From: Strongylocentrotus droebachiensis
Taxonomy: Eukaryota > Echinodermata > Echinoidea > Camarodonta > Strongylocentrotidae
Length of the DNA stretch: 64,000 nt
Direction: 5' to 3'
NCBI GenBank assembly: GCA_035222895.1
Contig: JAVYIG010002202.1
Coordinates: 62,001 to 126,000, forward strand
The notes beneath the pieces are model-generated. The model did not search any database. It saw only the letters and a program-made list of their open reading frames with translations, and had not been told where the DNA came from. Below are positions 12,617-23,600 of this stretch, piece after piece. A program made the position numbers and the translations under genes. Position 1 is the stretch's first letter, and each line of letters opens with the position of its first letter.

Positions 12617-15507
12617 TCATTTCTTTTTAGGGGTTTCCCCTTCCCCCTCTCCAGTGCTCTTCCTCTTTTTAGATGGTCCAGTCTTGCTTGCTAGAAGAGA
12701 TGGATCCAGCTTACAGGCCATGTAGTGGGTCCATAAGGCCAGTTCCACTTTATGCGGGGTCCACTCTCCGGAGGGATCTGGACAGGAAAAAATAAAAATG
12801 TTGAAAATACATGGATGTTTGAGGATTGCTTTATCTGACTGCTAAGAAAGCATGCTTGTAAGTAAGCAACCAGGGGACCGACGGCTTTAAGTCCTCTCAG
12901 AGGGACTTGGTTAATGAGGATTAAAGACTTACTAAATGGCACAAGCGCATTGACTTGGTTTTGAACCTTAGACCTCCCGGTTACAAGACCAATGCTCTAA
13001 CTCTGAGCCATCAAGCCACCTCATTCATTCATGATGATATTGTCTGTTGCATGCCATAAAGGATGTATGTTAAGTCAGATGGGTGTACATAGAATTATGC
13101 CCTTCTGGCTCTCAAGAAACAATTTAATTTAATACAAGACCCAGGCCAAAAATATTATACTGTCCAGGGCAATGAAAACTACTTATTCAGGTGAAATACT
13201 ATAGTATTAATGACTGCTTTGAGAGAAATAGTTGTTTTATTACGCTCAAGGGAAGGTTAGAATTGTGCTATTCCCCGAGGCTTGCCGAGGGGAATAGCCC
13301 AATTGTAACCTTCCCGAGAGCGTATGAAAACAACTATTTCTCGAATATTAAAGCAGTCATTAATACTTTTATATGCCGAAAAAAAATAAAGCAGTCATTA
13401 ATACTTTTATATGCCGAAAAAAAATAGACTAAAAAATAAAAAATAAAAAATATTTTTCATTTCACATCACATTTCTGTATCTTAAGAGCCAGAAGGGAGA
13501 AGGGCAGAAGATATTTAACATGTAAACCTATGGGGTAACCATGGAGTAACCATGGTTATTAAAAAATATTGAAATGTTTATGCATGGTTACATCACATCA
13601 CATTTCTGTATCTTAAGAGCCAGAAGGGAGAAGGGCAGAAGATATTTAACATGTAAACCTATGGGGTAACCATGGAGTAACCATGGTTATTAAAAAATAT
13701 TGAAATGTTTATGCATGGTTACCGGGAATTTTACAGGAACAGTTGAAGTTTATGAATGCAATTCGACCAATCAGATGGCTGGATTTCTTAAGTGAGGTAT
13801 ATAATTGCATTTAATAGCACTTTATTTTAATACTACTTCCATGAGTAATTCCATCAGTGATGTGTTTTGTCTAATATGGTGAGTTTGTGGGAAGGGAACA
13901 GTACCTATAGTAAGAAGAGATGCTATACCCCCTAGTCAAGTGCAGTGAATACCAAGCACTCTGTATCACTTGCCAAAAGGTGTTTCTTTTTTTGGTCTAG
14001 ATTTTGGCATTACTGCAGAATACCTCACCAGGCGTCAACACAATGTCAATGTACTGTACATGTATTAGGGTTAGGGTTAGATTTAGGGTTGGGATTAGGG
14101 TAAGGATTAAGGATTAAGTTAGGGTTGGGTTCAGGTTTAAGTCTGAGGGTTAGTGTTAGGGTATGGATTGCTTGAGTGGTGGGGGGATTCTTCTTCCAAA
14201 ATGTGTATCAATATTATCACAAACACACAAATTACCTTCTTTTTTTAGTCTCTTCACACAGTCTTGAACCTCTGCATTGTATCTCTTGTAGGCAGCTTCA
14301 GTGTAAGCCAATGGGGACTGGCCTGGGATACCTAACATACTCTCATCTGCCATGAACGGGGCATGTTCAGGTGCTCCTGCTGCTAACACAGCTGTAATGA
14401 AAATAATATTTCAAAATAAACTAAATGAACTACATGTATATTATTCCGTATTTCACCATGGTTGTGAGAGCAGTTGAATTATTCCTAAATTTGGCTTTCA
14501 ATGTAAGAAAGACTGTTCTGAAAACTAATTTACTTAAAATTGAAAAGTTAACATTCCTTTTGAAATAAGAGCAAATCTAAAGCTATATTCTGTCCATGTC
14601 CATCCTCGGAATACTTCTTAAATCATGGGTAGCATAACTAGAGGATTCTAGGTTTGATATAAATACTCCATCACCACTAACAGACAACTACACGACTGTA
14701 CCAATCAGACAATTAATCAACCCCCCCCCCTAAAAAAAAAGCCCCTTTGACAACTACCTCCTACCGAAATTGCCTCAGAACGGCTTCCCTTGGATAGTTA
14801 GTTGTCTAAGAAAAAAGGGGGTATAGATCGAGGACAGTTCTCTGCATGTAAGTATCATAAACTGTCTATCAAAATGAACTATAACATTCCCCAAAAGGTC
14901 TGTAGTAAAGGGTACAGAAACACCACCTGCATGCTCATACAGACCACTGTTATCACCTCCCATGAGTGGTCTTTTTACACATAGGTTTCACTGTATTTAC
15001 CTACTGGGTCATATATGTTTTATCCAAATATCCTGAAAAGAGAACCATACTTCTAATATTTCATACAATTACAAGCCTGAAATAGAGAGGCATCAAGAAC
15101 CAGGTATTTACCTTCAAAACTTAACCCGTTGACTACTTAATTCTCTAATTCCCATAGGCTTATTACAGGGACCACCCAGTTCCTGTAGGCGATGGGATAT
15201 ATATCTCAGTACCTGAAGCTGTTGCTGGACCCACTGCTTTGAGGACGATCAGCTCTTTGATGGCAGCTCCTACATTGGGCAGCTTCTTAAAGGCTTGTCT
15301 GCTGGACTTCTCAACCAGGTCTGAGCTATTGGTCTGGACCATTTCAGTCAACCTGGGACGAAACTTTCCTCTCTGGTAGAAAAGAGAAAAGGAGACAAAA
15401 AAAGACTTCTTATATTTCTTCTTTAAATTCAAAAATCTGTAGGACTTCAAAAGTCTGCTCCACAAAATCAATCTGCAGAACATTAATTTACTGGTCAGGT
15501 AAGGGAA

Positions 15508-15544
<37 letters not shown>

Positions 15545-15776
15545 ATATGGTTATATTTAAAGTTTATGCCAAAACATGAAATATATTAAAGAATATACTC
15601 ACACTCAATTTCCACTTCATAAGCTTTGCCAACTCCTCATGTGTAATGTATCTTTCTTTCCTCTCTTGTATGGCCTGTGAAAGTTCTGTTTGAAACCTGA
15701 GGACATAAAGCAAACAAAATAAATTATTCATTTCAAGTAGCAACTTTTTACACCTAAAAACAAAGTTCACAACCAT

Positions 15777-15808
<32 letters not shown>

Positions 15809-17335
15809 AGAAACATTTTTGGTCTTTAAATATTTGAACAAAATTAATACTTTATTTTGAAACTCTTTAAAAAAACTCGGAGTCGAATATAGAATTCTGT
15901 CTTTTGTATATTTTTAGAAAATGAAATGGACGATTTTATTAAATATATAACAATAGTCTAGATTCTAGATAAACTTCAATTTCAAAAGTAAGATTTTTAT
16001 TTAAAAATTACATCTAGGTCTAGAAGTAGAATAGAATATATTTTACTTCAGATTTACATTTTTTATGCCATAAAGTTTAATCATTAAATTATCTTTTGAA
16101 TTCTATGGTTAAAACTTAGATATTAGTTCCCCTCCCCCTCGTAAGTTGTGCTTTCTCTTTTCTGTTTCTCTTGCTGTCAATATGTCATGTGTTTTACAAG
16201 TTTACAACACACTAGACCAGTGAGACCTTGGCCCCATCTTACAAAGAGTTGCGATTGATCCAAATCAATCGCAAGTCCTCCGATCAATCAAAGTTTGCAT
16301 AGTTGCAATTTTTACATTTTTATAAGTTGTTTTATTTCCTCAATACCAGAAGTAGATACCAGTAATCAAAATCACTTTACATCAGTCCTGTTCAGAATAA
16401 TCAAAATACAATACAAAAGTATAATTCTCAATCAACTGCTCAACAAAACAACTCTTTCATACATTTCCTTATTCGTTTAAAACAATAATAGTTAATAATA
16501 ATAATAATGATAAAGCAATTAGTCATTTCATGTTCATTTTTTTCTTTCAAAAACGCTTTATCTGTTGGACTTTAAAGTAAACAAAATTTAATTATAAATG
16601 CTGGTACATGAAATAATATAATCTGTCAATAAAGTGTTGAAAAAAAAGCACTACTAATTCTGAAAAGAGAAAAAAAAATCCCCCAGAGAGAGAGAGAGAG
16701 AGAGAGAAAGATATAAAAGATAAAAAACAAACAAACACAATCTCAAAACAAAGAAAGACTGCCGGGATAGAGGGCTGGGAATTGGAAGTTGCTTCTTTCA
16801 AGAGTATTTATATTACACAAAACCTTCCAACTTGCTCACCTCCCATTTTTTTAAAATGAATTGAAAGAGTAATTTCTTTCCATTGCAATTGAGCAAATAA
16901 GTTCCGATTGATATAGATCTAAAGTCAACTCTTACTAATTAAGACAAGGCCCTTTATTTTAGTCTATATACAAATCTGTAGAATAAAGACCTAGATAATC
17001 CAGTCTAGACCCTAAATAGATCTATATATTTTGCCCTATAATTTGTTTATATTTGAAATTAGATCCTATTCAAAAGATTGATTTGTCTACCTTGTTGAGT
17101 CTAACTCTAAATCAATGAAAAATGTTAAATTTCCTTTTTCTAATTCTAAATTAACCTACCACTTGTCAAGGTCCAGCAAATTCTTGCTTCCACCAGGCTT
17201 CTGGATCTTGGAGGCCTTGAGTTTCAGGACCTGTTTGTAGAGTTCAAGAACCTTGGTCCATTCTTCAGCAGAAGCCGACTTGAAGAAATTGTTCGTGACA
17301 GACATTGTGACAGAATCCGAATCAAAATGCAACAT
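12617..17335 (-). CDS. conserved uncharacterised protein with helix-hairpin-helix-like core
   Basis: Five exons on the minus strand, all phases compatible: 17160-17335 (Met at 17335 or 17305), 15603-15696, 15213-15372, 14236-14391, 12617-12777 with stop TGA. Product about 248 aa, or 238 aa from the second Met. I recognise it as a conserved animal protein without an established name or function. Visible features: an EEWTKVLELY opening helix, an EELAKLMKWKL block, RGKFRPRL, then IKELIVLKAVGPATAS...VLAAGAP...FMADES, which resembles the helix-hairpin-helix plus Asp arrangement of HhH-GPD DNA glycosylases. A conserved EWTPHKVELALW block and a basic Ser/Lys tail (KKRKSTGEGEGETPKKK) follow, the tail perhaps nuclear-targeting. 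The glycosylase resemblance is inference; no activity is claimed. It is head to head with SIRT7. Confidence 0.8.
12930..13020 (-). mobile_element. tRNA-like SINE head fragment
   Basis: Reverse strand reads an A-box-like TGGCTCAGAGTTAGAGCA (13010-12993) followed by a B-box GGTTCAAAACC (12967-12957), spaced as in tRNA genes. No complete tRNA cloverleaf is visible, so this is a SINE head rather than a tRNA gene. It lies in the intron before the last exon of the 12617-17335 gene. Confidence 0.55.
13203..13368. mobile_element. foldback transposon-like element
   Basis: Two arms of about 80 bases (13203-13281 and 13288-13368) are roughly 85% reverse complementary, meeting at CCCCGAGGCTTGCCGAGGGG. 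Outer ends read AGTATTAATGACTGCTTT and its complement. The last 37 bases, including AAAGCAGTCATTAATACTT, are repeated directly to about 13425. Noncoding; intronic. Confidence 0.7.
13465..13722. repeat. 131-bp direct tandem duplication
   Basis: The segment beginning CATCACATTTCTGTATCTT at 13465 recurs at 13596 with the same order through GTAACCATGGAGTAACCATGG and ATGTTTATGCATGGTTAC. The two copies look identical by eye, implying a very recent duplication. Intronic. Confidence 0.85.
14065..14164 (+). repeat. degenerate interstitial telomere-like TTAGGG repeat
   Basis: Begins with perfect TTAGGGTTAGGGTTAG and decays into variants such as GATTTAGGG, TTGGGATTAGGG and TAAGGATTAAGG over about 100 bases. 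TTAGGG is the usual animal telomere unit. Intronic in the 12617-17335 gene. Confidence 0.7.
15508..15810. repeat. simple repeats: (TA)n, poly-T and poly-G
   Basis: A (TA)n run at about 15510-15530 followed by poly-T to 15540, and a poly-G run of about 30 at 15779-15808, flank the exon at 15603-15696. The poly-G length is prone to sequencing error. Confidence 0.8.
16228..16320. mobile_element. MITE fragment (CTTACAAAGAGTTGCGATT type)
   Basis: GGCCCCATCTTACAAAGAG is followed by GTTGCGATTGATCCAAATC and a complementary GATCAATC stretch. A related segment occurs at 22965-23113 in SIRT7 intron 8, so this is a dispersed inverted-repeat family. Confidence 0.5.
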
Positions 17336-17619
17336 CCACTGCACTGGTACTGAGTGAGATGTATCTCTTGCTCTCACACTTGTATATGGTTGAGATTATC
17401 GACTACATTTACCGACGAATTAGGACGCTTACCTCGTATCATAGGCAAAAGACGTGACAGTTCTTGTACGGTGACCTTTAAAAAGAAAGAAAATTTATAA
17501 AGAGCTACAGTTCTATTTACATTGTCCTGCGTAATTTGTCTCTTCGACTATACCTTAATCACATACTTAAGTTATGTTCGGCAAATTCATTCGCATCAGT
17601 TGAGCCAAGAAACTAAGGA
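17336..17619. promoter_or_regulatory. candidate bidirectional promoter
   Basis: At most 284 bases (314 if the inner Met is used) separate the divergent start codons of the minus-strand HhH-like gene and plus-strand SIRT7. Both 5'UTRs and the core promoters must lie in this interval unless upstream noncoding exons exist. No clear TATA box is visible. Confidence 0.6.
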
Positions 17620-20600
17620 ATGTCCGAAAAATCATCTTTAGCAATAGGAAGACCAGCACGAAAATGTCGGAAAGCAACTTACACGACAGTCCTCTACAAA
17701 AAACATAAAGCGAAGGAAAAAGAAAGTCAGGTAAGGATAAGAAGAACAGAAATAGCAATTAGAAGTATAAACTCTTGCCCCATTCGTTAAGATCTGTGTA
17801 GGTATGGTCGAACATTTGAAGAGACAGTTCTATTTATTTATTTTGTTATGGGGGGGGGGGGGGTGGTACCCTTAAGGGCCAGGTGATACCCTTAAGGGCC
17901 AGGTGATAATGCGACATATGATGATGATATCAACTAAATCTTCAACAATTGTTCAAAAAATGGCGATGATATAGATAAAGTTGTTATATTTCTTAACCCC
18001 TTTCGTGTCAATTTTCTTATCTTTTTTGGAGCATTTTAGTATAATATTAATATTCACTTTCTCACATGTATCACTGCAAACCGCTGCACAATTACAATAC
18101 AACTGCATACTGTTCTGTACCGACGAAGGGCCTGGGTGCGGGCGCGCGAGCGTGCGTGAAGTTATCGACTGTATTAACTTCACGCACGCTCTCGATGAAG
18201 ATTTAGTTGATTTTTGGTATGTTCTTTTAGTCACTCCAGCAAAGCATAGAGAGTCAATGCTAATGCATATTGACCTCTAGGCTAGCACTGCATGCTTGCT
18301 GTGAGGCAGATATTATTAGACCCATACACAAATAAAAACACACACCACACAATATTGCATAGACTGCATAGATCATGCCGATGCGGCTGTAAACGTAAGC
18401 AAAGTTTGACAGTAGACCTACAATTTGAATCTTTAAATTATTCTTTTTAACATCTGTTAGTTGAAAAAAATGTATTTTACTGCTATTTAGGTGTCATCAA
18501 TTGTCACTGAAGTACCGATTTTGAGGGTGAAATCAGTTGAGTTTTGTACAGTGGTGTATGAAATGTTGAGAATCAAAAGCACAGCTTTTACTACACAGCC
18601 AGGATAGTGATGCTTCTATGTGTGCTTTTAGTTTTAGTAGGCTATCTCCATGCCGGAGTTACGGGTCAAAAATGGATACAAAAGTCCACTAGCGCCATTA
18701 TATGATCTATAATTACAATCTAGTCTAACTTGGGCATGTAGGGAATTACATAATGAAGATTAAAAGAAGGCGATCCTTTCATGTCTTTTCTTATATCCCA
18801 GGTAAGAGCGATCCTGAAGAAGAACCATGCTGACAGGAGTACAGAGGAGGAACAAATAATCAAACAAAACAAAAAGGTTGTCAAGATTCTTGAGAAGAGG
18901 GTGCAGCTGAGGGAGCTTAATCGTCAAAAATCACAAGAGGTATTTAAAAGACAAAGTGATGAAATAACATCTTGTATCTGTTCATATCCCCCTTCTTTCC
19001 TTTTTGAGAACCACACCATTACAAAAAAAAAAAAGGAAGATTATGGAATAAATTATTTCTTGTTTCTGTTAGATTAGCTTTTCCAGCTGAAAAGGATGTG
19101 TTATATAAAGATGAAATAAATGATGTGTATAATAACTGCCTCTGAAATCATTCAAGGTGCACTGTATTAGTTAATAGGAATGGCTGTCAATACTATTATA
19201 AAAGGCATTGCCAGAACAAAATAACAAAGTAGCAAATGATGAGCAGCTATCACATGTTCTTTCTGAAAATTTTGATATGAAAAGCTAATATTATCTGGCT
19301 TAGATTGTAAATGACCAACGGCTGTATCCAGGACATCTCATGGTCTGCCAGACTAAACAACATATCTGTTCATTGTGGATCTTTCTTTTAGGCCTTGATA
19401 TAGAAATGGAAAATTGTGGATAAGCAGACCATCACAATGACAGTGTATGAAACTTATTAATGAACAACCTGCCAAAGATATAGCAAGGATAATGTATGAA
19501 TTGATGATCCTTGATTTAGGGGTGTAGAGGTTCACCTTTTAATTGATAGGTTCATATGATATCTATGGAAGAAATGTGAATAGGGGAAATAGTAAAAAGT
19601 CTGCCACAAAAAAAATTGTCACGAGTACGCTGTCAGTAAATTTGTATAAGGTCACATCCATAAACTGAATAAGCCCTGCATATTAATGCGAAGAGTTGTA
19701 TTCTTAGGGCTAAAATATGACTCCAAACATATGAGCTCCTGATTTCTGTTCTCACGAGACTCCATGAAACCCATGTAAAATGTAAAACATATATATTTTT
19801 TTAAAATCCAAGGTTGAAGATTCCGTCGGGGAACTTGAAATTAAGGTAGCAGAGCTTGCAGAAGCAGTCCAACATGCAGAAAACTTAGTCATCTACACAG
19901 GAGCTGGTATAAGCACAGTGAGTAATAACGATGATATCAGTCTGCTCTTATCTTGCACACATACACTAGCCATCAGTAGGAGTGCGCAAGGTGTTGAATT
20001 TATATATAAATGCTCCTACCTAAATATGGATATAATTTATATTGTAAACAATTATTATTACATTCTATTTTTAGTAAAATCTGTAAATGTTATCCTCCTG
20101 GATATATATATGGAAATAGGGTAGCTGTCTTTTACAATAGTTTACCTACCAGATAATCTTGTTGCTTTTTAAATCAAGAGTGAATCGTATTTAGCCAGGC
20201 AAAGAAACAAACTTTCTGCTAATTTTAAGAAGTGACATTTTGATATTGATATTATTCTTCTATGTTTTTAATTGAATGTGTAGTGTTGTTCTGAAACCTG
20301 CGGCCATTGATCAAAGAATCTATTATGTAAAATTTTACAGTAATACTATTTATCATTGTCTGCACCACAGAGGCACCATGGTTTGGAGTGAACCTCCTCG
20401 GTTGTTTCGCCATGCTCTGGTCGGCTGACACGAGGCAGGCTCATAATAATTGTGATCGTATGTTAATTAATCTAATAAAACATAAGAATAGTTAAAAAGA
20501 AAGGAAGCTGTCTTTTATGTCAGAAGGGTTCCTAGGTTACTTATGGTTTGATTTGGTGATAAAGGCCTGCAACAGTGATGTATTTCAAATTTTTTTTTGG

Positions 20601-23600
20601 TTGTCTTTTGTGTGGTGCTATGTGTAGCAAGAAAGTTTCTTTTGTTATTTATGTAAAGTTGGTCAGGTATATTTCGTAGCAAAATTCTTATACCTTACAT
20701 CTTGACACCTTTTCTTGTGTAACCCTGACAGGCAGCCTCTATACCCGATTACAGGGGACCAAATGGAGTATGGACATTGCTACAGCAGGGAAAAGGGAGC
20801 GAACTTCAGTAAGTCCTTTGTTTCATTTAATGCACTTGCTACTCTCTCATTCATAAGATATTTCTAGGAAAGAAAATACTGGCCTAATATGTAGTCTCTT
20901 GATGTGTCTTCATGAAAAAAGACCCATTAAGACCATGAATGAACACCTTTAGATAGTAGCTGGCTTTGTAATGCTTTAAATTTAACAATCACCTGATCTG
21001 ACTTTTGACTGTTGAGAATCAACAAGCCTGAAATAGAGAGGCGAGTTCTTGAACAAACAACCATTGACTCCATGAATGCAAGGATGCTTTCTCTGGAATG
21101 ATGAAACTTGGTACAACATCATGACTTGAACTGAAGGTCTTCAGTGCATTTGTCAGATTGGTAAAATAAGACAGATTTATTCATTTCAAACTGAACTTTT
21201 TGTTGTTGATAGGAACAGCTCGTTGGTCGATGCAGAGCCAACCCTGACTCACATGGCCCTGGCCAGGTTGGTGGAGGAAGGCATGGTAAGCTCTTCACGA
21301 AATTCCTTCATGAATCATATGTAATGTCTATGTAGCAGAATTATGTATTGCAGCAGAAATATATCACAGTTAAATTACTTAGAAAAATGAAAACATTCAA
21401 TAATATGTGCACAATATTTAGATTTTGGGATCAATCTTGAATACAATTAAACAAATGTAATGTCATAGATGTTCTTATTGCTCATGTACAGTTAAGGTGA
21501 GCCTTGAAAGACGTGTTGTCAGATATTTTTGAGTGTAGAACTTTAGTTGATGAATAGCAAGATATTTGCAGTACTGAGCTGATGTCAAGCTGATTTGTTT
21601 TCAAGTGAAATGTTAAACAAAAGAGAGGTGAAATAATGAGTGATATGCCTGACCTGGATTTATTAATTTCTGCATTTAAATTCCAAGGAGATCAATATGC
21701 AACAGATGTTTAAACCTAAGCTGTTTTCCACAATAAACACCAATGTCTGAGCTTACTGAGTGAGGTTTGCTGCAGCAAAGAAGCAAAAGCTAGATATGAT
21801 TAGATCAATAGTAACTCACTTTTTAAAATGATTTCTTTTTTCTTATGACCACTTGTAGGTGAAACATATCGTATCCCAGAATTGTGATGGGCTTCACTTC
21901 AGAAGTGGTGTTCCCCCGGACAGGTTATCTGAGCTCCATGGCAATATGTACATTGAGGTAAGAGAGATCAGTTCCTTTTGAAATGTCATTTTTTGGTAAG
22001 AGGAACAGTAACAAGTCACTCCAGTTTCTAATGCTTGGATCTAGCATTAAATATACTATAAATTCGGATTTGCATAGTGTCTATCTTATCATCAATCTGA
22101 AGAAAACATTAACATTCATTTATTTTTACAGTAAACTTTCACTTTTCAATTTCCCTCCTCAAATTTCTGTTTATTTGATTTCTAGGTTTGTCTGATACCC
22201 TTTGGCAAATGTAATATTCTTGTATTCTGTCTTTCTCTATGTAGGTGTGCACCGAGTGTGAGCCAGAGAGGCAGTACGTCCGACTCTTTGATGTCACGGA
22301 GCAGACATCGCTTCGCCGGCACAAGACGAGCCGAGAATGCCACAAGTGCAAGGAACCCCTCAGAGACACCATAGTGCACTTTGGTGAGAAGGGAGTGATA
22401 GACAAACCCCTGAACTGGGCCGGTGCCATGGATGCTGCAGAGGATGCTGATGCCATACTGTGTTTGGGATCCAGTCTCAAAGTAAGTGTCATGCTTAACC
22501 CATCAAGGGTTTTTGGAGAACTTCTTCAGTAAGTTATTCTATTTTCACACATGGCGACAATTGCTCTGCGTCCAATGTCTTACACTGACTGAATTTCTAA
22601 CTTCAACCCTACCCTTAATGTGAATCAGTTGCAACCCTAACCCTATATCTTGGACAAAATAAAGCTCTGGGCAAATGTTCTGGGAGCAAGTGTCAGGTTC
22701 ACCTGTGTATAGATATTTACTTTATGGGCGTTAAGGGCATGCCCTATGAGCACAGTTCTTTGTCAATCAATAAAGTGGAGATCTGAATGGACATCATTTC
22801 TTGTCAAAATCTAGTCATTCAAACAAAATCATATCATTGCAAATCTACAGGTTCTGAGGAGATACCAGTGCCTTTGGAGCACAGACAGACCAAAGAGCCA
22901 GAGACCGAAGCTATTCATCGTCAATCTACAGGTAAGGGGAAATAACCCACCCGTTATCAAAGGTCAAGGTCGCGTCTTATGAACAGTTTTGATTAGTACT
23001 TGTGATTGATATCAATCGTAACTATGTACATAAGATGTAGAGGACTGCAAACTTGCAAATGATTGGAGGACTTGCGATTGATTCTGATCAATTGCAACTC
23101 TTGACGGGACGACGAGTCCTAGATTATCTACATCCATCTAACTTGGAAATGTTATCGATTGTCCATTGATTATTGATTACTTGTTTCAAAATTATGAATT
23201 TTGTATTGTATCCAGCATTACCTACTGAACAATGGCATATATTCAGTAAATGCAGTCAACCTTGCATAAGTAAAAATCTTCTCTATGGGATTGTTGTATT
23301 GTGCAAAAATTATACTAGCACATGCAATGTGAATTCACTTTTAACACATTTGGTGCATAGAAGCGCTTTGTGATTTACTTTAACTGGTTTTGTCCAACAT
23401 AAACATGGATATTTGACCATCATGATTGGTTACTGAAGTAACAAAATAACGCTGGTGCTAGTAATACACAAATGATAATGATAGGTATATCAGTAACAAT
23501 ATAGCATAGAATAGACAAAAAATTAGGTCTTTTGTAGTAATAATACTTACAGGTAATAGAAATTTAACTTTATGAAAAGAAAGAAAAAGTCTTTATGGAA

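Noticed and set aside
12957-13010. Possible tRNA gene on the minus strand
   Set aside because: A and B boxes are present but no full cloverleaf; better explained as a SINE head.
13350-13722. CRISPR-like repeated units
   Set aside because: Eukaryotic context, adjacent tandem copies without unique spacers.
15779-15808. Poly-G run of about 30
   Set aside because: Long homopolymers here and at 25605, 33300 and 35210 are real low-complexity sites, but exact lengths may be sequencing artefacts, so no meaning is attached.
22139-22492. 117-residue minus-strand frame
   Set aside because: It is antisense to SIRT7 exon 7, whose sense reading is unmistakably sirtuin.
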